DNA of 64,000 bases, from contig NZ_JAQGKL010000154.1 of assembly GCF_028290105.1 (NCBI RefSeq), positions 1 through 64,000 on the forward strand, given 5' to 3'. How positions within the stretch are numbered: the stretch's first letter is position 1; each line of letters starts with the position of its first letter. Position numbers and translations under genes: made by a program. The notes under the pieces were generated by a model. The model was given only the letters and a program-made list of their open reading frames with translations. It was not told the origin of the DNA and made no database searches. The stretch is from Methylobacterium sp. GTDB taxonomy: Bacteria > Pseudomonadota > Alphaproteobacteria > Rhizobiales > Beijerinckiaceae. Below, one piece after another: positions 37,715 through 46,760 of this stretch.

Positions 37715-39342
37715 TCATCCGCCAGTTCCTCGCCTGGACGCAGCACAGCTCCGCCGCGCGCCGGGCGGAGGCGGCGGGCGCCCTGGCCCGCGCCTACCTC
37801 TACGACGGCCTTTCGGACGACATCGCCTGGGAAGCGGAGGCCACCCTCCTCGCGCTCCTCGACGATCCCTCGAGCCTCGTGCGGCGGGCCCTGGCGGAGG
37901 CCTGTGCCGGCTGCGCCACGGCACCGCGCACGCTGATCGTCGGGCTCGCCGGCGACCAGGCCGAGATCGCCGCCATCGTCCTCGCCCGCTCGCCGGTCCT
38001 CGGCGACGCGGACCTCGTGGACGGCGTCGCCATCGGGTGCCTCACCGTCCGCCTCGCCATCGCCCGGCGGCCGAACCTGTCGCCCGCCGTCGCCGGAGCC
38101 CTGGCGGAGATCGGCGAGGCCGAGGCCCTGGTGGCGCTCGCCCGCAACCGCGGCGCCCAGATCACCACCGGCAGCCTGATGCGCATGGTCGAGCGCCACG
38201 GCGACGCGGCCCGCCTGCGCGAGGCGGTCCTCGCCCGGCCCGACCTGCCCCTCGAGGTGCGCCAGAGCGTGACGACGCGGCTCGCCGAATCGCTCTCGGC
38301 CTTCGCGGTGTCCTCGGGCTGGCTCACCCCGGCGCGCAGCGAGCGCGCCAGCCGCGAGGCGCAGGAGCGCGCGACCCTCGCCTTCAGCGCCGACGCGCAC
38401 CCCGTCGACCTCGCCCGCCTAGTGGCCCACCTGAAGGCCTGCGGCCAGCTGAATGCCGGCCTGCTCCTGCGCGCCATCCTGTCGGGCCAGATGGCCTTCG
38501 CGGAAACGGCGCTGGCCGACCTCGCGGGCCTGCCCGCGCGGCGGGTGGCGGGGCTGATGCAGGATGCGCCCGCCGCCGCCTTCGCCGCCCTCCACCGCAA
38601 GGCCGGCTTGCCGCCCGTGCTGCTCCCGGCCTTCACCGCCGCCCTGTCGGCGTGGCGCGAGGCCAGCCAGGGCGGCATCGCCAGGACCGGGGCCGGCCTG
38701 TCCCGCCTGATGATCGAGCGGGCCCTGACCGCCTGCGAGGCCATGCCGTTCGCCGAGGCGCAAGGGGTGATGGCGCTGCTCGCCCGCTTCGAGGCCGAGG
38801 CCGCCCGCGAGGAGGCGCGCGTGATCGCCCGCGAACTCGCGGCGGAGGCCGAAGAGGCCGAGACCCTGCGCCTTCAGAACGAGATCCTCGACGGCGAGTG
38901 GCGCGAGGCCCAGCGCCTCATCACCCAGACCTTCGAGACCGCTTCAGCGCCGGACCTGATGCCGGAAGCCACGCCGGCCCCCGAGGCGACCCCGGAGGTG
39001 GAAGCCCAGCAGGCGCCGGAGATCACGCCGGTCTTCGAGGTCGCGGCGGTCATGGAAGTCCCGTCGCCTCCGGACATCGCCCAGGCTCCGAACGTGCTGG
39101 ACCCGCCCGACGCCGCTCAGGTCCGAGAGATCGCGCAGGTCCGAGAGATCGCACAGGGCGAGGACGCGGCCCGCACCGATCCGGTCGGCCTCATCCTGGA
39201 CGCGCTCCCCGACGCGATCCTGGCCGCGTTCCAGGGCGGCCGCGAGCGGACGCGCGCCGTGGCCGTCGAGGTCGTGCTCGATGCGATCCCCGAGGCCCTG
39301 ATCGCCAGCTACCGCGACGACCGGGCGCGGATCGCCGCCTGA
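37711..39342 (+). CDS. DUF2336 helical-repeat protein
   Basis: This 543-residue protein starts MIIRQFLAWTQHSSAARRAEAAGALARAYLYDGLSDD, typical of DUF2336. It is made of Ala-rich helical, HEAT-like repeats to about residue 420. A Pro/Glu-rich linker follows with a perfect short duplication (VREIAQVREIAQ), and the C-terminal DALPDAILAAFQGGRERTRAVAVEVVLDAIPEALIASY forms two similar helical units. The family is restricted to Alphaproteobacteria and has no known function. It is translationally coupled to the upstream transglycosylase-like gene. Confidence 0.82.
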   Translation: MIIRQFLAWTQHSSAARRAEAAGALARAYLYDGLSDDIAWEAEATLLALLDDPSSLVRRALAEACAGCATAPRTLIVGLAGDQAEIAAIVLARSPVLGDADLVDGVAIGCLTVRLAIARRPNLSPAVAGALAEIGEAEALVALARNRGAQITTGSLMRMVERHGDAARLREAVLARPDLPLEVRQSVTTRLAESLSAFAVSSGWLTPARSERASREAQERATLAFSADAHPVDLARLVAHLKACGQLNAGLLLRAILSGQMAFAETALADLAGLPARRVAGLMQDAPAAAFAALHRKAGLPPVLLPAFTAALSAWREASQGGIARTGAGLSRLMIERALTACEAMPFAEAQGVMALLARFEAEAAREEARVIARELAAEAEEAETLRLQNEILDGEWREAQRLITQTFETASAPDLMPEATPAPEATPEVEAQQAPEITPVFEVAAVMEVPSPPDIAQAPNVLDPPDAAQVREIAQVREIAQGEDAARTDPVGLILDALPDAILAAFQGGRERTRAVAVEVVLDAIPEALIASYRDDRARIAA

Positions 39343-39349
39343 ACCGCTC

Positions 39350-40120
39350 TCAGCCGAACTGCTCGCGGAGGATGCGCTCGTCGAGGCTGTGGCCGGGGTC
39401 GTGCAGCAGGGTCAGGTTGGTGGCGTGGTCGAGCCAGGTCTCCACCGTGCAGACGCGCCGGAACTCCGTGTGGTCGGCCACCGCCGCCACGGGGCGGTGC
39501 TCGGCGTCGAGCACCTCGATCAGGATGCGGGCGAAGTCGGGCAGCAGCGCGCCGCGCCAGCGACGGGGCCGGAAGGCCGAAATGGGCGTGAGCGCCAGCA
39601 GGCGGGCGTTGAGGGGCAGGATCGGCCCGCCCACCGAGAGGTTGTAGGCGGTGGAGCCGGCGGGCGTCGCCGCGAGCACGCCGTCGGCGATGAGTTCCGG
39701 CAGCCGGACATGCCCGTCGACCGAGATCCGCAGCTTGGCGGTCTGATGGGTCTGGCGCAGCATGTAGACTTCGTTGAGCGCTCGCGCCTCGTGCCGGCGC
39801 CCCTCGGTGTCCACCGCCGTCATCATCAGCGGGTGGATGATGCTGCGCTTGGTGTTCTCCAGGCGCTCGATCAGCCCTTCCTCGCGAAACTCGTTCATGA
39901 GAAAGCCGACGGTGCCCCGGTTCATGCCGTAGATCGGCGTGCCGGCATGCATGAAGCGGTGCAGGGTCTGGAGCATGAGGCCGTCGCCGCCCAACGCCAC
40001 GACCACGTCGGCCTCGTCGGGCGGCACGTGGTCGTAGCGCCGCATCAGGGTGTCGGCGGCCTGCCGGGCGTCCGGCGTGGGACTCGCGACGAAGGCAAGC
40101 CGTTCGAAACGCCGCGCCAT
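39350..40120 (-). CDS. nadK: NAD kinase
   Basis: NadK makes NADP from NAD and ATP. The 256-residue protein has the catalytic GGDG motif in [17 protein letters not shown], the substrate motif [14 protein letters not shown], and [23 protein letters not shown]. The ATG at 40120 starts [13 protein letters not shown], while the track adds 21 residues upstream. It is convergent with the DUF2336 gene across 7 bases and divergent from cutA. Confidence 0.94.
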   Translation of the reverse strand: MARRFERLAFVASPTPDARQAADTLMRRYDHVPPDEADVVVALGGDGLMLQTLHRFMHAGTPIYGMNRGTVGFLMNEFREEGLIERLENTKRSIIHPLMMTAVDTEGRRHEARALNEVYMLRQTHQTAKLRISVDGHVRLPELIADGVLAATPAGSTAYNLSVGGPILPLNARLLALTPISAFRPRRWRGALLPDFARILIEVLDAEHRPVAAVADHTEFRRVCTVETWLDHATNLTLLHDPGHSLDERILREQFG

Positions 40121-40242
40121 GGGCTCACATCCGCCTTGCCGAACACCTTGCCCGCGCGAAGCCTTCGCGCCAGCGTCTCCCACCCGGTTCCGTCGGCACG
40201 CGCGCCGCCGGAACGTCCGGGCCCTGGTCGGAGACCCATAGC

Positions 40243-40587
40243 ATGGAGCGCGCGCTTCTCGTCTACACCACCTTCCCGGATGCCAGCACCGCCCTGGATG
40301 TGGGAGAGGAACTGGTGCGCCTGCGGCTCGCGGCCTGCGTCAACGTCCTGCCCGGGATGCAATCCGTCTACGCCTGGAAGGGCGTGGTGGAGCGGGGCAC
40401 GGAGGTGGTGGCGATCCTGAAGAGCCGGGAGGGTCTCGTCGAGGCGCTCGGCGCCGCCCTGAAGGCGCGCCACCCCTACGAGACGCCGATCATCCTGCAT
40501 CTCCCCACCGCCGGCGCCGACCCCGACACGGTCGCCTGGATCCTGGCGGAGACGACGCCCGACCCTCAGGAGGGACCGATCGGGTAG
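40243..40587 (+). CDS. cutA: CutA1 divalent-cation tolerance protein
   Basis: CutA1 is a small trimeric ferredoxin-like protein linked to copper tolerance. The 114-residue sequence has the family pattern [43 protein letters not shown] and [11 protein letters not shown]. Its 3' end overlaps the 3' end of the convergent glycosyltransferase gene by 22 bases. Confidence 0.94.
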   Translation: MERALLVYTTFPDASTALDVGEELVRLRLAACVNVLPGMQSVYAWKGVVERGTEVVAILKSREGLVEALGAALKARHPYETPIILHLPTAGADPDTVAWILAETTPDPQEGPIG

Positions 40588-41699
40588 CTGCGCCCCTTCC
40601 ACAGGGGCGTCCCGGCGCCCTTGCGCCGCAGGAGCGCGCCCCACTGGATCGCCAGCGCCACCAGCACGGCCAGGGGGTGCAGGGGGATCGTGACCGCCGG
40701 CTCGCGGGTGACGAGGGTGATCGCGGCCCGCGTCGCCAGGGAGACCAGGGCCGCCGCGAAGGCCACGAACGTGGCCGGGCCCGAGCCGAACCCGCAAAGG
40801 GCGAGCCCGAGGAGCGCCCAAGGCAACACATGTCCGCCGGCCAGCAGCAGGGTCCAGACCGGGAGGGCGCGGGGGGTCGCCATGCCCTCGTGGGCGTTCT
40901 TCGAGAAACCCGCCCAGCTCTGCGCGAAGCCCCGGTACATCCGGCAGGTGGCGAGCGCGTGCGCCGCCACGAGGTCGGTGCGGTGGCCGGCCCGGCGGAA
41001 CCGGCGCGGCAGCGCGACGCCGTCGTGCAGGCTGGCGCGCAACGCCCCGTGGCCGCCGATCTCCCGGTAGGCCTCGCGCGCCACCAGGACGAGCTGCCCG
41101 CAGGCGGCGCCGAGGCTCGGGCGAAGGGACGCCCGCATCATCGCCATCGGCAGGTAGCCGACGAGCAGGAAGTTGATCATCGGCACCGTCAGGCGCTCGC
41201 CGAGCGAGCCCATGACTTGGCGCGGCACGCCGCTGACGAGGGCCGACTCGGTGCGCCGGGCATGGGCGGCGAGGGCGGCGGCGGCGGCGGGTGCCAGGGT
41301 CACGTCAGCGTCGACGAAGAGGAGATGCGTGCCCTGCGCGGCCTCGGCGAGCCGCGCGCAGGCGTGGTTCTTTCCCGTCCAGCCCTCTGGCAGGGGCGGG
41401 ATGGGGACGAGGCGCAGACGCGGGTCCCCGGCCGCGAGGCCCGAGACGATCGCGGCGGTGTCGTCGGTGGACTGGTCGTCGCCCACCAGCACCTCGACCG
41501 ACGCGCCCTGGCTCGCCAGGGCCGCCCGCACGGTCGCTTCGATGATCGCGGCCTCGTTGCGGGCCGGGATCAGGATCGAGACCCGGGCGCGGACGTCGAG
41601 GTCGGGCTCGGGGGTACGCAGCAGGGAGAGGTTCACCCAGGCGATCAGGCCGGACAGACCCGCGCAGACCAGTGCCAGGATCGCGAGGGCGAGCATCAC
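40566..41699 (-). CDS. GT2 glycosyltransferase of carotenoid cluster (CrtQ-like)
   Basis: This 377-residue membrane-bound GT-A protein has VSILIPARNEAAIIEATVRAAL, the DxD-like VDADVTL and the acceptor motif region RRFRRAGHRTDLV, flanked by an N-terminal and three C-terminal hydrophobic helices. Size and topology match CrtQ-type carotenoid glucosyltransferases, which transfer glucose to a C30 carotenoid acid. It overlaps the upstream acyltransferase gene by 4 bases and ends the carotenoid operon. A hopanoid or other lipid acceptor cannot be excluded. Confidence 0.85.
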   Translation of the reverse strand: MMLALAILALVCAGLSGLIAWVNLSLLRTPEPDLDVRARVSILIPARNEAAIIEATVRAALASQGASVEVLVGDDQSTDDTAAIVSGLAAGDPRLRLVPIPPLPEGWTGKNHACARLAEAAQGTHLLFVDADVTLAPAAAAALAAHARRTESALVSGVPRQVMGSLGERLTVPMINFLLVGYLPMAMMRASLRPSLGAACGQLVLVAREAYREIGGHGALRASLHDGVALPRRFRRAGHRTDLVAAHALATCRMYRGFAQSWAGFSKNAHEGMATPRALPVWTLLLAGGHVLPWALLGLALCGFGSGPATFVAFAAALVSLATRAAITLVTREPAVTIPLHPLAVLVALAIQWGALLRRKGAGTPLWKGRSYPIGPS

Positions 41700-42496
41700 G
41701 GAACCGGGTCTCCCTTCTGTCGGTGGGCCGGTTCGAAGCGCCGGCCGCCCAGGATGGCGCGCAGGCGGCGCCAGAGATCGTAGACCCCGCCGACCCCTTT
41801 CGCACCGGAGGCGAGCGGCGTGAAGCGCTCCGCCTCGCGCGACACCACGTCGGCGCTCAACGCATCGAGGGTGGCGGTGAGGTCCGCCTCCATGCGGGCC
41901 AGGCGCTCGGGCCGCGACAGGGCCAGCAGCGCGGTGCCCGGGACCGGCGTGCCGAACGCCGCGAAGGCCTCGCCGCCGCGCTCATCCCAGAACGCGTATT
42001 CCAGCGCCAGCGGCACGAACAGGGCGTCGGGGGCGATTTCGGGCAGGCGTCCGATGCCGGCGCGCAGGCCGAGTGGCCGGGCGCGCACATCGGCGAAGCG
42101 CCCCTGCGCGGTGATCCAGATCATCCGGTCCGGCGCGGCGAGGATGCGCCGCGAGGCCCGAAGGAACTGCGCGGCGCCCCGGGCCGAATCGAGATCGACC
42201 GCGAAGGCGCCCATGCGGGCGAAGACCGCGTATTTCGCCAGCATCCGCGCGTCGAAGGGCGCGTGGCTCTCGCGGCGGGGAAACAGCCGCCCGGCGAGCA
42301 GGATGACGATCGCGGCGTCCCACCAGGCCGGATGGTTGCAATAGACCACGATGGGACCGGGGTGGTCGGCGCAGGTCGGCACGCCCCAGCGGGCGAGCCG
42401 CAGGGCGTTGAGGTGGCGGCGCACGTACCGGTCGAAATACACGACCATGAACCGCCACAGGGCGGGCGAGCGGGCGGGTCCCTCCTCACGCGTCAC
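41696..42496 (-). CDS. PlsC-type acyltransferase of carotenoid cluster (CrtO-like)
   Basis: This 266-residue lysophospholipid-acyltransferase-fold protein has the catalytic NHxxxxD motif in VVYCNHPAWWDAAIVIL and the later FVPLALEYAFWDER. In C30 pathways an acyltransferase of this kind esterifies the sugar of a glycosyl carotenoid. Place between the CrtI/CrtN-type gene (11 bases) and the glycosyltransferase (4-base overlap) supports that role, but the substrate is inferred. Confidence 0.83.
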   Translation of the reverse strand: MTREEGPARSPALWRFMVVYFDRYVRRHLNALRLARWGVPTCADHPGPIVVYCNHPAWWDAAIVILLAGRLFPRRESHAPFDARMLAKYAVFARMGAFAVDLDSARGAAQFLRASRRILAAPDRMIWITAQGRFADVRARPLGLRAGIGRLPEIAPDALFVPLALEYAFWDERGGEAFAAFGTPVPGTALLALSRPERLARMEADLTATLDALSADVVSREAERFTPLASGAKGVGGVYDLWRRLRAILGGRRFEPAHRQKGDPVP

Positions 42497-42507
42497 GGAA
42501 GGAACCC

Positions 42508-44034
42508 TCAGGCGCTGGCACGGACCTCGGCGCGGGCGTCAGTGTCGAGGGCGTCGGCCGCGATCCAGCCCGACATCATCACCATCGGCATGCCGGGACC
42601 GGGATGGGCGGCGCCGCCGGCCAGATACAGGCCACGCACCTGCCGGGAGCGGTTGCCGGGCTTGAAGGCGCCCATGAACTTGCCGTGCGAGGCGAGGCCG
42701 TAGATGGCGCCGTTGAGCACCTTGTAGCGCTCGTGGATGTCCTGCGGCGTCAGGTGGCGCTCGACGACGATGCGCTCCTCGAGGTCGGGCATGTTGGCCG
42801 TGCGCTTGAGCTTGTCGAGGATGACCTGCCGGTAGGCCGGGAACATCTTCGACCAGTCGTGGTGCGGCCTGAGATAGGGCGTGTGCACGAGGACGTAGAG
42901 CGCCTCGCCGCCTTCGGGCGCCACGGACGGATCGGTGGAGGAGGGGGCCGCGAGGTAGGCCGTCGGGTCCGGAGCCGGCTCGCCCTTGTGGTAGATGTAG
43001 TCGAACTCCTCTTCCGGGTCGCGGGAGAAGACGAAGTCGTGGTGGTTCAGGTGCTCGTAGCGCTTGTTCAGCCCGAGATAGAGCACCACGCCGGAACAGG
43101 CCGGCTCGAAGCTCTTCTTCTCATAGGACTTGCCGACGGCGCCCCCGACGAGTTCGCGGTAGGTGCGCACCGAATCCATGTTGGAGATGACGGCGTCGAA
43201 CGGCGTGATGCCGGAGGCCGTCTTCACGCCCTTGACCGCGCCGCCCTCGATGGAAAGGCCGGTGACCTCGTCGCCGGGCCGCAGGGTGGCGCCGAGTTCG
43301 GAGGCCAGCTTGGTGAGCGCCTCGGCCACCGCGCGGGTGCCGCCCATCGGATACCAGACCCCCTCCGCCGTCTGCATGTGCGCGATGGCGCAGAGCACGG
43401 CCGGCGCGCCGTAGGGCGAGGAGCCGACATATTGCACGAAGTGGTCGAGCATCTGCGCGAGGCGCGCGTCCTTGACCTTCGAACGGATGGTGCCGGCCAC
43501 CGACGACCCCATGCGCAGGGAGAGCACGTCGCGGAGCGTCCCCGGGTTCATGTTGGCGCGGATGTTGATCGTGTCGAACAGGTCCTCGACCGGCTTCCAG
43601 AAGAAGAACTTGTTCGAGACGTCGTGCAGGTGCTCGGAGATCTCGAGGAACTTCTTGTAGCCCTCGCCGGCCCCGGTGCCGGGGGCGAAGCGCTCCATGT
43701 CGGCGGCCATGGTGGGCACGTCGGCCATGAGGTCGAGATGGGTGTTGTCGTCGAAGAAGCAGCGCCATTGCGGATCGAGGCGGCGCAGATCCAGGTAGTC
43801 GTGAATGTCGCGCCCGGCCTCCTGGAAGATCCGCTCCAGCACCTTCGGCACGGTGAGGATGGTCGGGCCCATGTCGAAGCGGAACCCGCCCTCGTGCAGG
43901 ACCGCCGCCTTGCCGCCGAGCCAATCGTTCTTGTCGTAGAGCGTGACCGTGTGGCCGCGCGCGGCGCTCACGCAGGCCGCCGCGAGGCCGCCCAACCCTG
44001 CGCCGACGACGGCGACCGAAGACCCAGCCCGCAT
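42508..44034 (-). CDS. CrtI/CrtN-family carotenoid oxidoreductase
   Basis: This 508-residue FAD enzyme has the dinucleotide motif SVAVVGAGLGGLAAACVSAARGHTV, followed by DKNDWLGGKAAVLHEGGFRFDMGPT, and the C-terminal GLYLAGGAAHPGPGMPMVMMSG of phytoene/squalene desaturases. Presumed substrate is a C30 (squalene-derived) or C40 polyene. Whether it desaturates or oxidises the ends cannot be told by eye. The ATG at 44034 follows GGGGAG, and the track's extra 15 residues from 44079 are doubtful. Confidence 0.88.
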   Translation of the reverse strand: MRAGSSVAVVGAGLGGLAAACVSAARGHTVTLYDKNDWLGGKAAVLHEGGFRFDMGPTILTVPKVLERIFQEAGRDIHDYLDLRRLDPQWRCFFDDNTHLDLMADVPTMAADMERFAPGTGAGEGYKKFLEISEHLHDVSNKFFFWKPVEDLFDTINIRANMNPGTLRDVLSLRMGSSVAGTIRSKVKDARLAQMLDHFVQYVGSSPYGAPAVLCAIAHMQTAEGVWYPMGGTRAVAEALTKLASELGATLRPGDEVTGLSIEGGAVKGVKTASGITPFDAVISNMDSVRTYRELVGGAVGKSYEKKSFEPACSGVVLYLGLNKRYEHLNHHDFVFSRDPEEEFDYIYHKGEPAPDPTAYLAAPSSTDPSVAPEGGEALYVLVHTPYLRPHHDWSKMFPAYRQVILDKLKRTANMPDLEERIVVERHLTPQDIHERYKVLNGAIYGLASHGKFMGAFKPGNRSRQVRGLYLAGGAAHPGPGMPMVMMSGWIAADALDTDARAEVRASA

Positions 44035-44156
44035 GTTCGTGTCACTCCCCGGGCTCGTTCGAAAGCCCTTAGCTGTCATGAAGCTAGACCGGATAGGCGC
44101 GCGGTCAACGCGCTAACCCGTCGCGGCGCAGACTTTCGTCGTCCCTGTCCCGATCG

Positions 44157-45350
44157 TCAGACGGCCCGCCGCGACACCAGCCCCAGCGCGGCCCCGAGCC
44201 CGGCCATCGCCACCAGCCCCATCACGCCCCAGGCGGGCAGGGCCGCCGCCCAGCCCTCGCTCAGGGCGTTCTGGTAGCCCTCGATGGCCCAGGCGTTGGG
44301 GGTGAGCCAGCCGGCCTCCTGCAGCCAGGGCGGCATCAGGAAGCGGGGCACCATGCTGCCACCCACCGCCGAGAGCAGGAGCACGCCGAAGGTGGCGGCC
44401 AGATGCGCCTGCTGGCGGGTGGCGGAGGCCGCGCAGGCGGCGAGCGCCAGGCCCGCCGCCATGGCGGAGACGAGGAGCGAGGTCAGCAGCCAGGCCGCCC
44501 AATGCGGCCGGATGTCGACGCCGTGCAGGAGGGCGGCGGCGGTGAAGATCAGGCCGGCCTGGACGAGGCCCTGGCCCACCAGGAACAGGAACTTGCCGAG
44601 CACCACCACGCCGAGCCCGCCCGGCCCCGCCATCAGCCGGTCGGCGAGGCCGGATTGGCGCTCGTCGACCAGGGAGAGGGCGCCCTGCATGGCGGCAAAC
44701 AGCAGGAACACCGCGGTGATGGCCCCGGCATAGTAGCTGACGCGGTCGTTGGTGAGCCCGGAGGCGGTGCTGCGCCGCTCCACCAGGGACGCGAAGGCGA
44801 AGGGCTCCTTGCGGGCGCGCTGCTCGGCGAACGCGTCGTTGAGGAAGGCGCGCTCGTCCGGGCCGATCTTGCCCGAGCGCTCCACGTCGGCGACGATCCG
44901 GGCCAGGACCACGTCGGGCAGGGCCTCGTTGAGGACGCGCTGGAGCTGGCCCAGCGCGATCGGCGTCGCCAGGGCCTTGGCGGGGTTCTCGACGAGCACC
45001 ACCGGCTGGCCGGCGCCCGTCGATCCCGCGTCGAGGTCGCCGCGCAGAACCAGGGCGACATCGACCTCGCCGCGCCGCACCGCCGCGACGGCCCCGTCGA
45101 GGTCGGCCGCCGCGAGGTGCCCGACGCGCAAGGACGGGTCGGCTTCGAGCGCCTGCATCAGGCGCTGCGTCGTTGGGGTCCGCGCCAGATCGAGGAGGCC
45201 GAGATGGATGCGGATGCGCTCGCCGAGCGCCCCCGAGAAGATCGCCGCGAAGATCACGAAGATCACGGTCGGCAGCACGAAGGCCATGACCAGGGCGGCG
45301 CGGTCGCGCACCAGCCCCAGCAGCATCACGCGGATAGCGGCCGAGATCAT
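44157..45350 (-). CDS. ABC-2 type permease within carotenoid cluster
   Basis: This 397-residue inner-membrane permease has one N-terminal helix ([21 protein letters not shown]), a large extracytoplasmic domain (residues 45-210), and five C-terminal helices. It is of the ABC-2/YhfE-YbhS export type with [12 protein letters not shown] near the end. It overlaps the ATPase gene by 4 bases. Placement among pigment genes suggests that the exported substrate is a carotenoid or a related envelope lipid. This is inference. Confidence 0.88.
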   Translation of the reverse strand: MISAAIRVMLLGLVRDRAALVMAFVLPTVIFVIFAAIFSGALGERIRIHLGLLDLARTPTTQRLMQALEADPSLRVGHLAAADLDGAVAAVRRGEVDVALVLRGDLDAGSTGAGQPVVLVENPAKALATPIALGQLQRVLNEALPDVVLARIVADVERSGKIGPDERAFLNDAFAEQRARKEPFAFASLVERRSTASGLTNDRVSYYAGAITAVFLLFAAMQGALSLVDERQSGLADRLMAGPGGLGVVVLGKFLFLVGQGLVQAGLIFTAAALLHGVDIRPHWAAWLLTSLLVSAMAAGLALAACAASATRQQAHLAATFGVLLLSAVGGSMVPRFLMPPWLQEAGWLTPNAWAIEGYQNALSEGWAAALPAWGVMGLVAMAGLGAALGLVSRRAV

Positions 45351-46321
45351 GACGCGACGCTCCGGTCCTCGAGCCCGGCCTCTCCCTCCGCGAGGGCCGC
45401 GCGATAGACCGCCTCCAGGCCAGGCGCGCGGATGCGGATCTCCGCGACGGGCACGCCCGCGCTCCGGAGGGCTTCGAGCAGGGCGGCGCCGTCACGCTGG
45501 GGGCCGGCCAGCCGGCTCGCGCGCCAGGTAGAGCCGGTATCCACCGGCTGGAAGCCGGTCCGGCGCAGGTGCGCCCCTGCCGCCGCGTCGGCGGGCTCGG
45601 CGAGGGCCACTTCGTGCTCGGGGGCGTCGGCGCGGATGCGGGCGAGGAGTTCGGACAGGCGCCCTTCCGCGACGATGCGGCCCCGCGCCAGGATCGCGAC
45701 GCGGTCGGCGAGGCGTTCGGCCTCGGCGAAATCGTGGGTGGCGACGAGGAGGGCGGTGCCGGCCTCGCGCAGGCGGCCGAGCACGGCGTGGATCGCCGCG
45801 CGGGCGTGGAGATCCACCCCTTGCGTCGGCTCGTCGAGGAGCACGAGGCGCGGGTGCGCCATCAGGCTGGCGGCGATGTTGACGCGGCGCTGGTAGCCGC
45901 CGGAGAGCAGGCCCACCGGACGCGTCGCCACGTCCGCCAGGGCGCAGAGGTCGAGGCCGGTGGCGACGGCGCCCGCCCGCTCGCGCCGCGCGACCCCGGC
46001 CAGTTGCGCGAAGACGGACAGGTTCTCGGCCACGGAGAGCCGGGGATAGAGGGCGATCTCCTGCGGCACCCAGCCGATGGCCCGGCGCGCGGAGCGGGCG
46101 CGATGGGGATCGTCGCCGTCGATGCGGACATGGCCGGCGCCCGGCGCCAGCCGGCCGGCGACGAGGCGCATCAGGGAGGTCTTACCCGCACCGTTGGGGC
46201 CGAGCAGGGCCAGGGTCTCGCCGGCGCCGAGGACGAGGTCGACGCCCTCCAGCACCCGGGTGCCGCGATAGGCGAGGGCGGCGCCGGCCACCCGCAGGAG
46301 CGGCTCGGGGCGGGCGTTCAC
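45347..46321 (-). CDS. ABC transporter ATP-binding protein within carotenoid cluster
   Basis: This 324-residue ATPase has Walker A ([10 protein letters not shown]), Q loop ([15 protein letters not shown]), signature [13 protein letters not shown], Walker B ([12 protein letters not shown]) and the switch His ([10 protein letters not shown]). The GGYQRR signature is usual for ABC-2 exporters. An extra C-terminal domain of about 90 residues ends [16 protein letters not shown]. Start is a GTG at 46321, seven bases after the DUF2141 stop. The longer track frame is a shadow of DUF2141. Confidence 0.9.
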   Translation of the reverse strand: MNARPEPLLRVAGAALAYRGTRVLEGVDLVLGAGETLALLGPNGAGKTSLMRLVAGRLAPGAGHVRIDGDDPHRARSARRAIGWVPQEIALYPRLSVAENLSVFAQLAGVARRERAGAVATGLDLCALADVATRPVGLLSGGYQRRVNIAASLMAHPRLVLLDEPTQGVDLHARAAIHAVLGRLREAGTALLVATHDFAEAERLADRVAILARGRIVAEGRLSELLARIRADAPEHEVALAEPADAAAGAHLRRTGFQPVDTGSTWRASRLAGPQRDGAALLEALRSAGVPVAEIRIRAPGLEAVYRAALAEGEAGLEDRSVAS

Positions 46322-46328
46322 GGCGCGC

Positions 46329-46760
46329 TCAGCGGCGGGGCAGGGCGCGCGACAGGCGGACCCGCACGCCGGCGCCCGGCTCGCGCACGCCAAAGCGCGC
46401 GCGGGCGAAATCCGGGCGGGCCGAGCGGGCCGCGTCCCCGGAGAAGCCGTAGGGTTCGAGGGGCAGGCCGAGGCCGGTCCGGTCGAGGCGCCCGTTGCCG
46501 TTCGTGTCCTGGTAAGCGATCGCCGCGTAGGTGCCGGGCACCACGTCCGCGAAGACGAAGCGCTGGGTGGGGCCACGCGGCGCGGCCTGCTGCCCGTTCC
46601 GGCACTCGGCCTCGGTCAGCCCGTCCTGGCACAGGGCCACGAAGACGAGGCCGCCCGCCTCGATGCCCTCGACCTCCACCGCCACGCTGGCGGCTCGCAC
46701 GTGGCCAGGGCCGAGGAGACAGAAGGCGAGGAGGGCGGGGGCGAAGGCCACGCGCCTCAA
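46329..46760 (-). CDS. DUF2141 secreted protein within carotenoid cluster
   Basis: This protein of about 143 residues has a signal peptide (RRVAFAPALLAFCLLGPGHVRA) and the DUF2141 core: VEVEGIEAGGLVFVALCQDG, FVFADVVPGTYAAIAYQDTNGNGRLDRTGLGLPLEPYGFS. The DTNGNGRLD loop looks like a calcium site. The start is either TTG at 46760, overlapping the stop of the upstream gene in TTGA, or GTG at 46751. It lies in the middle of pigment and exporter genes, so a periplasmic role with them is likely. Confidence 0.85.
   Translation of the reverse strand: MRRVAFAPALLAFCLLGPGHVRAASVAVEVEGIEAGGLVFVALCQDGLTEAECRNGQQAAPRGPTQRFVFADVVPGTYAAIAYQDTNGNGRLDRTGLGLPLEPYGFSGDAARSARPDFARARFGVREPGAGVRVRLSRALPRR

Noticed and set aside
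39120-39160. Direct repeat in the DUF2336 gene as a possible CRISPR or regulatory repeat
   Set aside because: It is only two copies of an 18-base in-frame unit (VREIAQ) in a disordered linker, best explained by slippage within the gene.
42604-44277. 557-residue plus-strand ORF across the CrtI/CrtN-type gene
   Set aside because: It is antisense to a clear FAD enzyme and lacks motifs.
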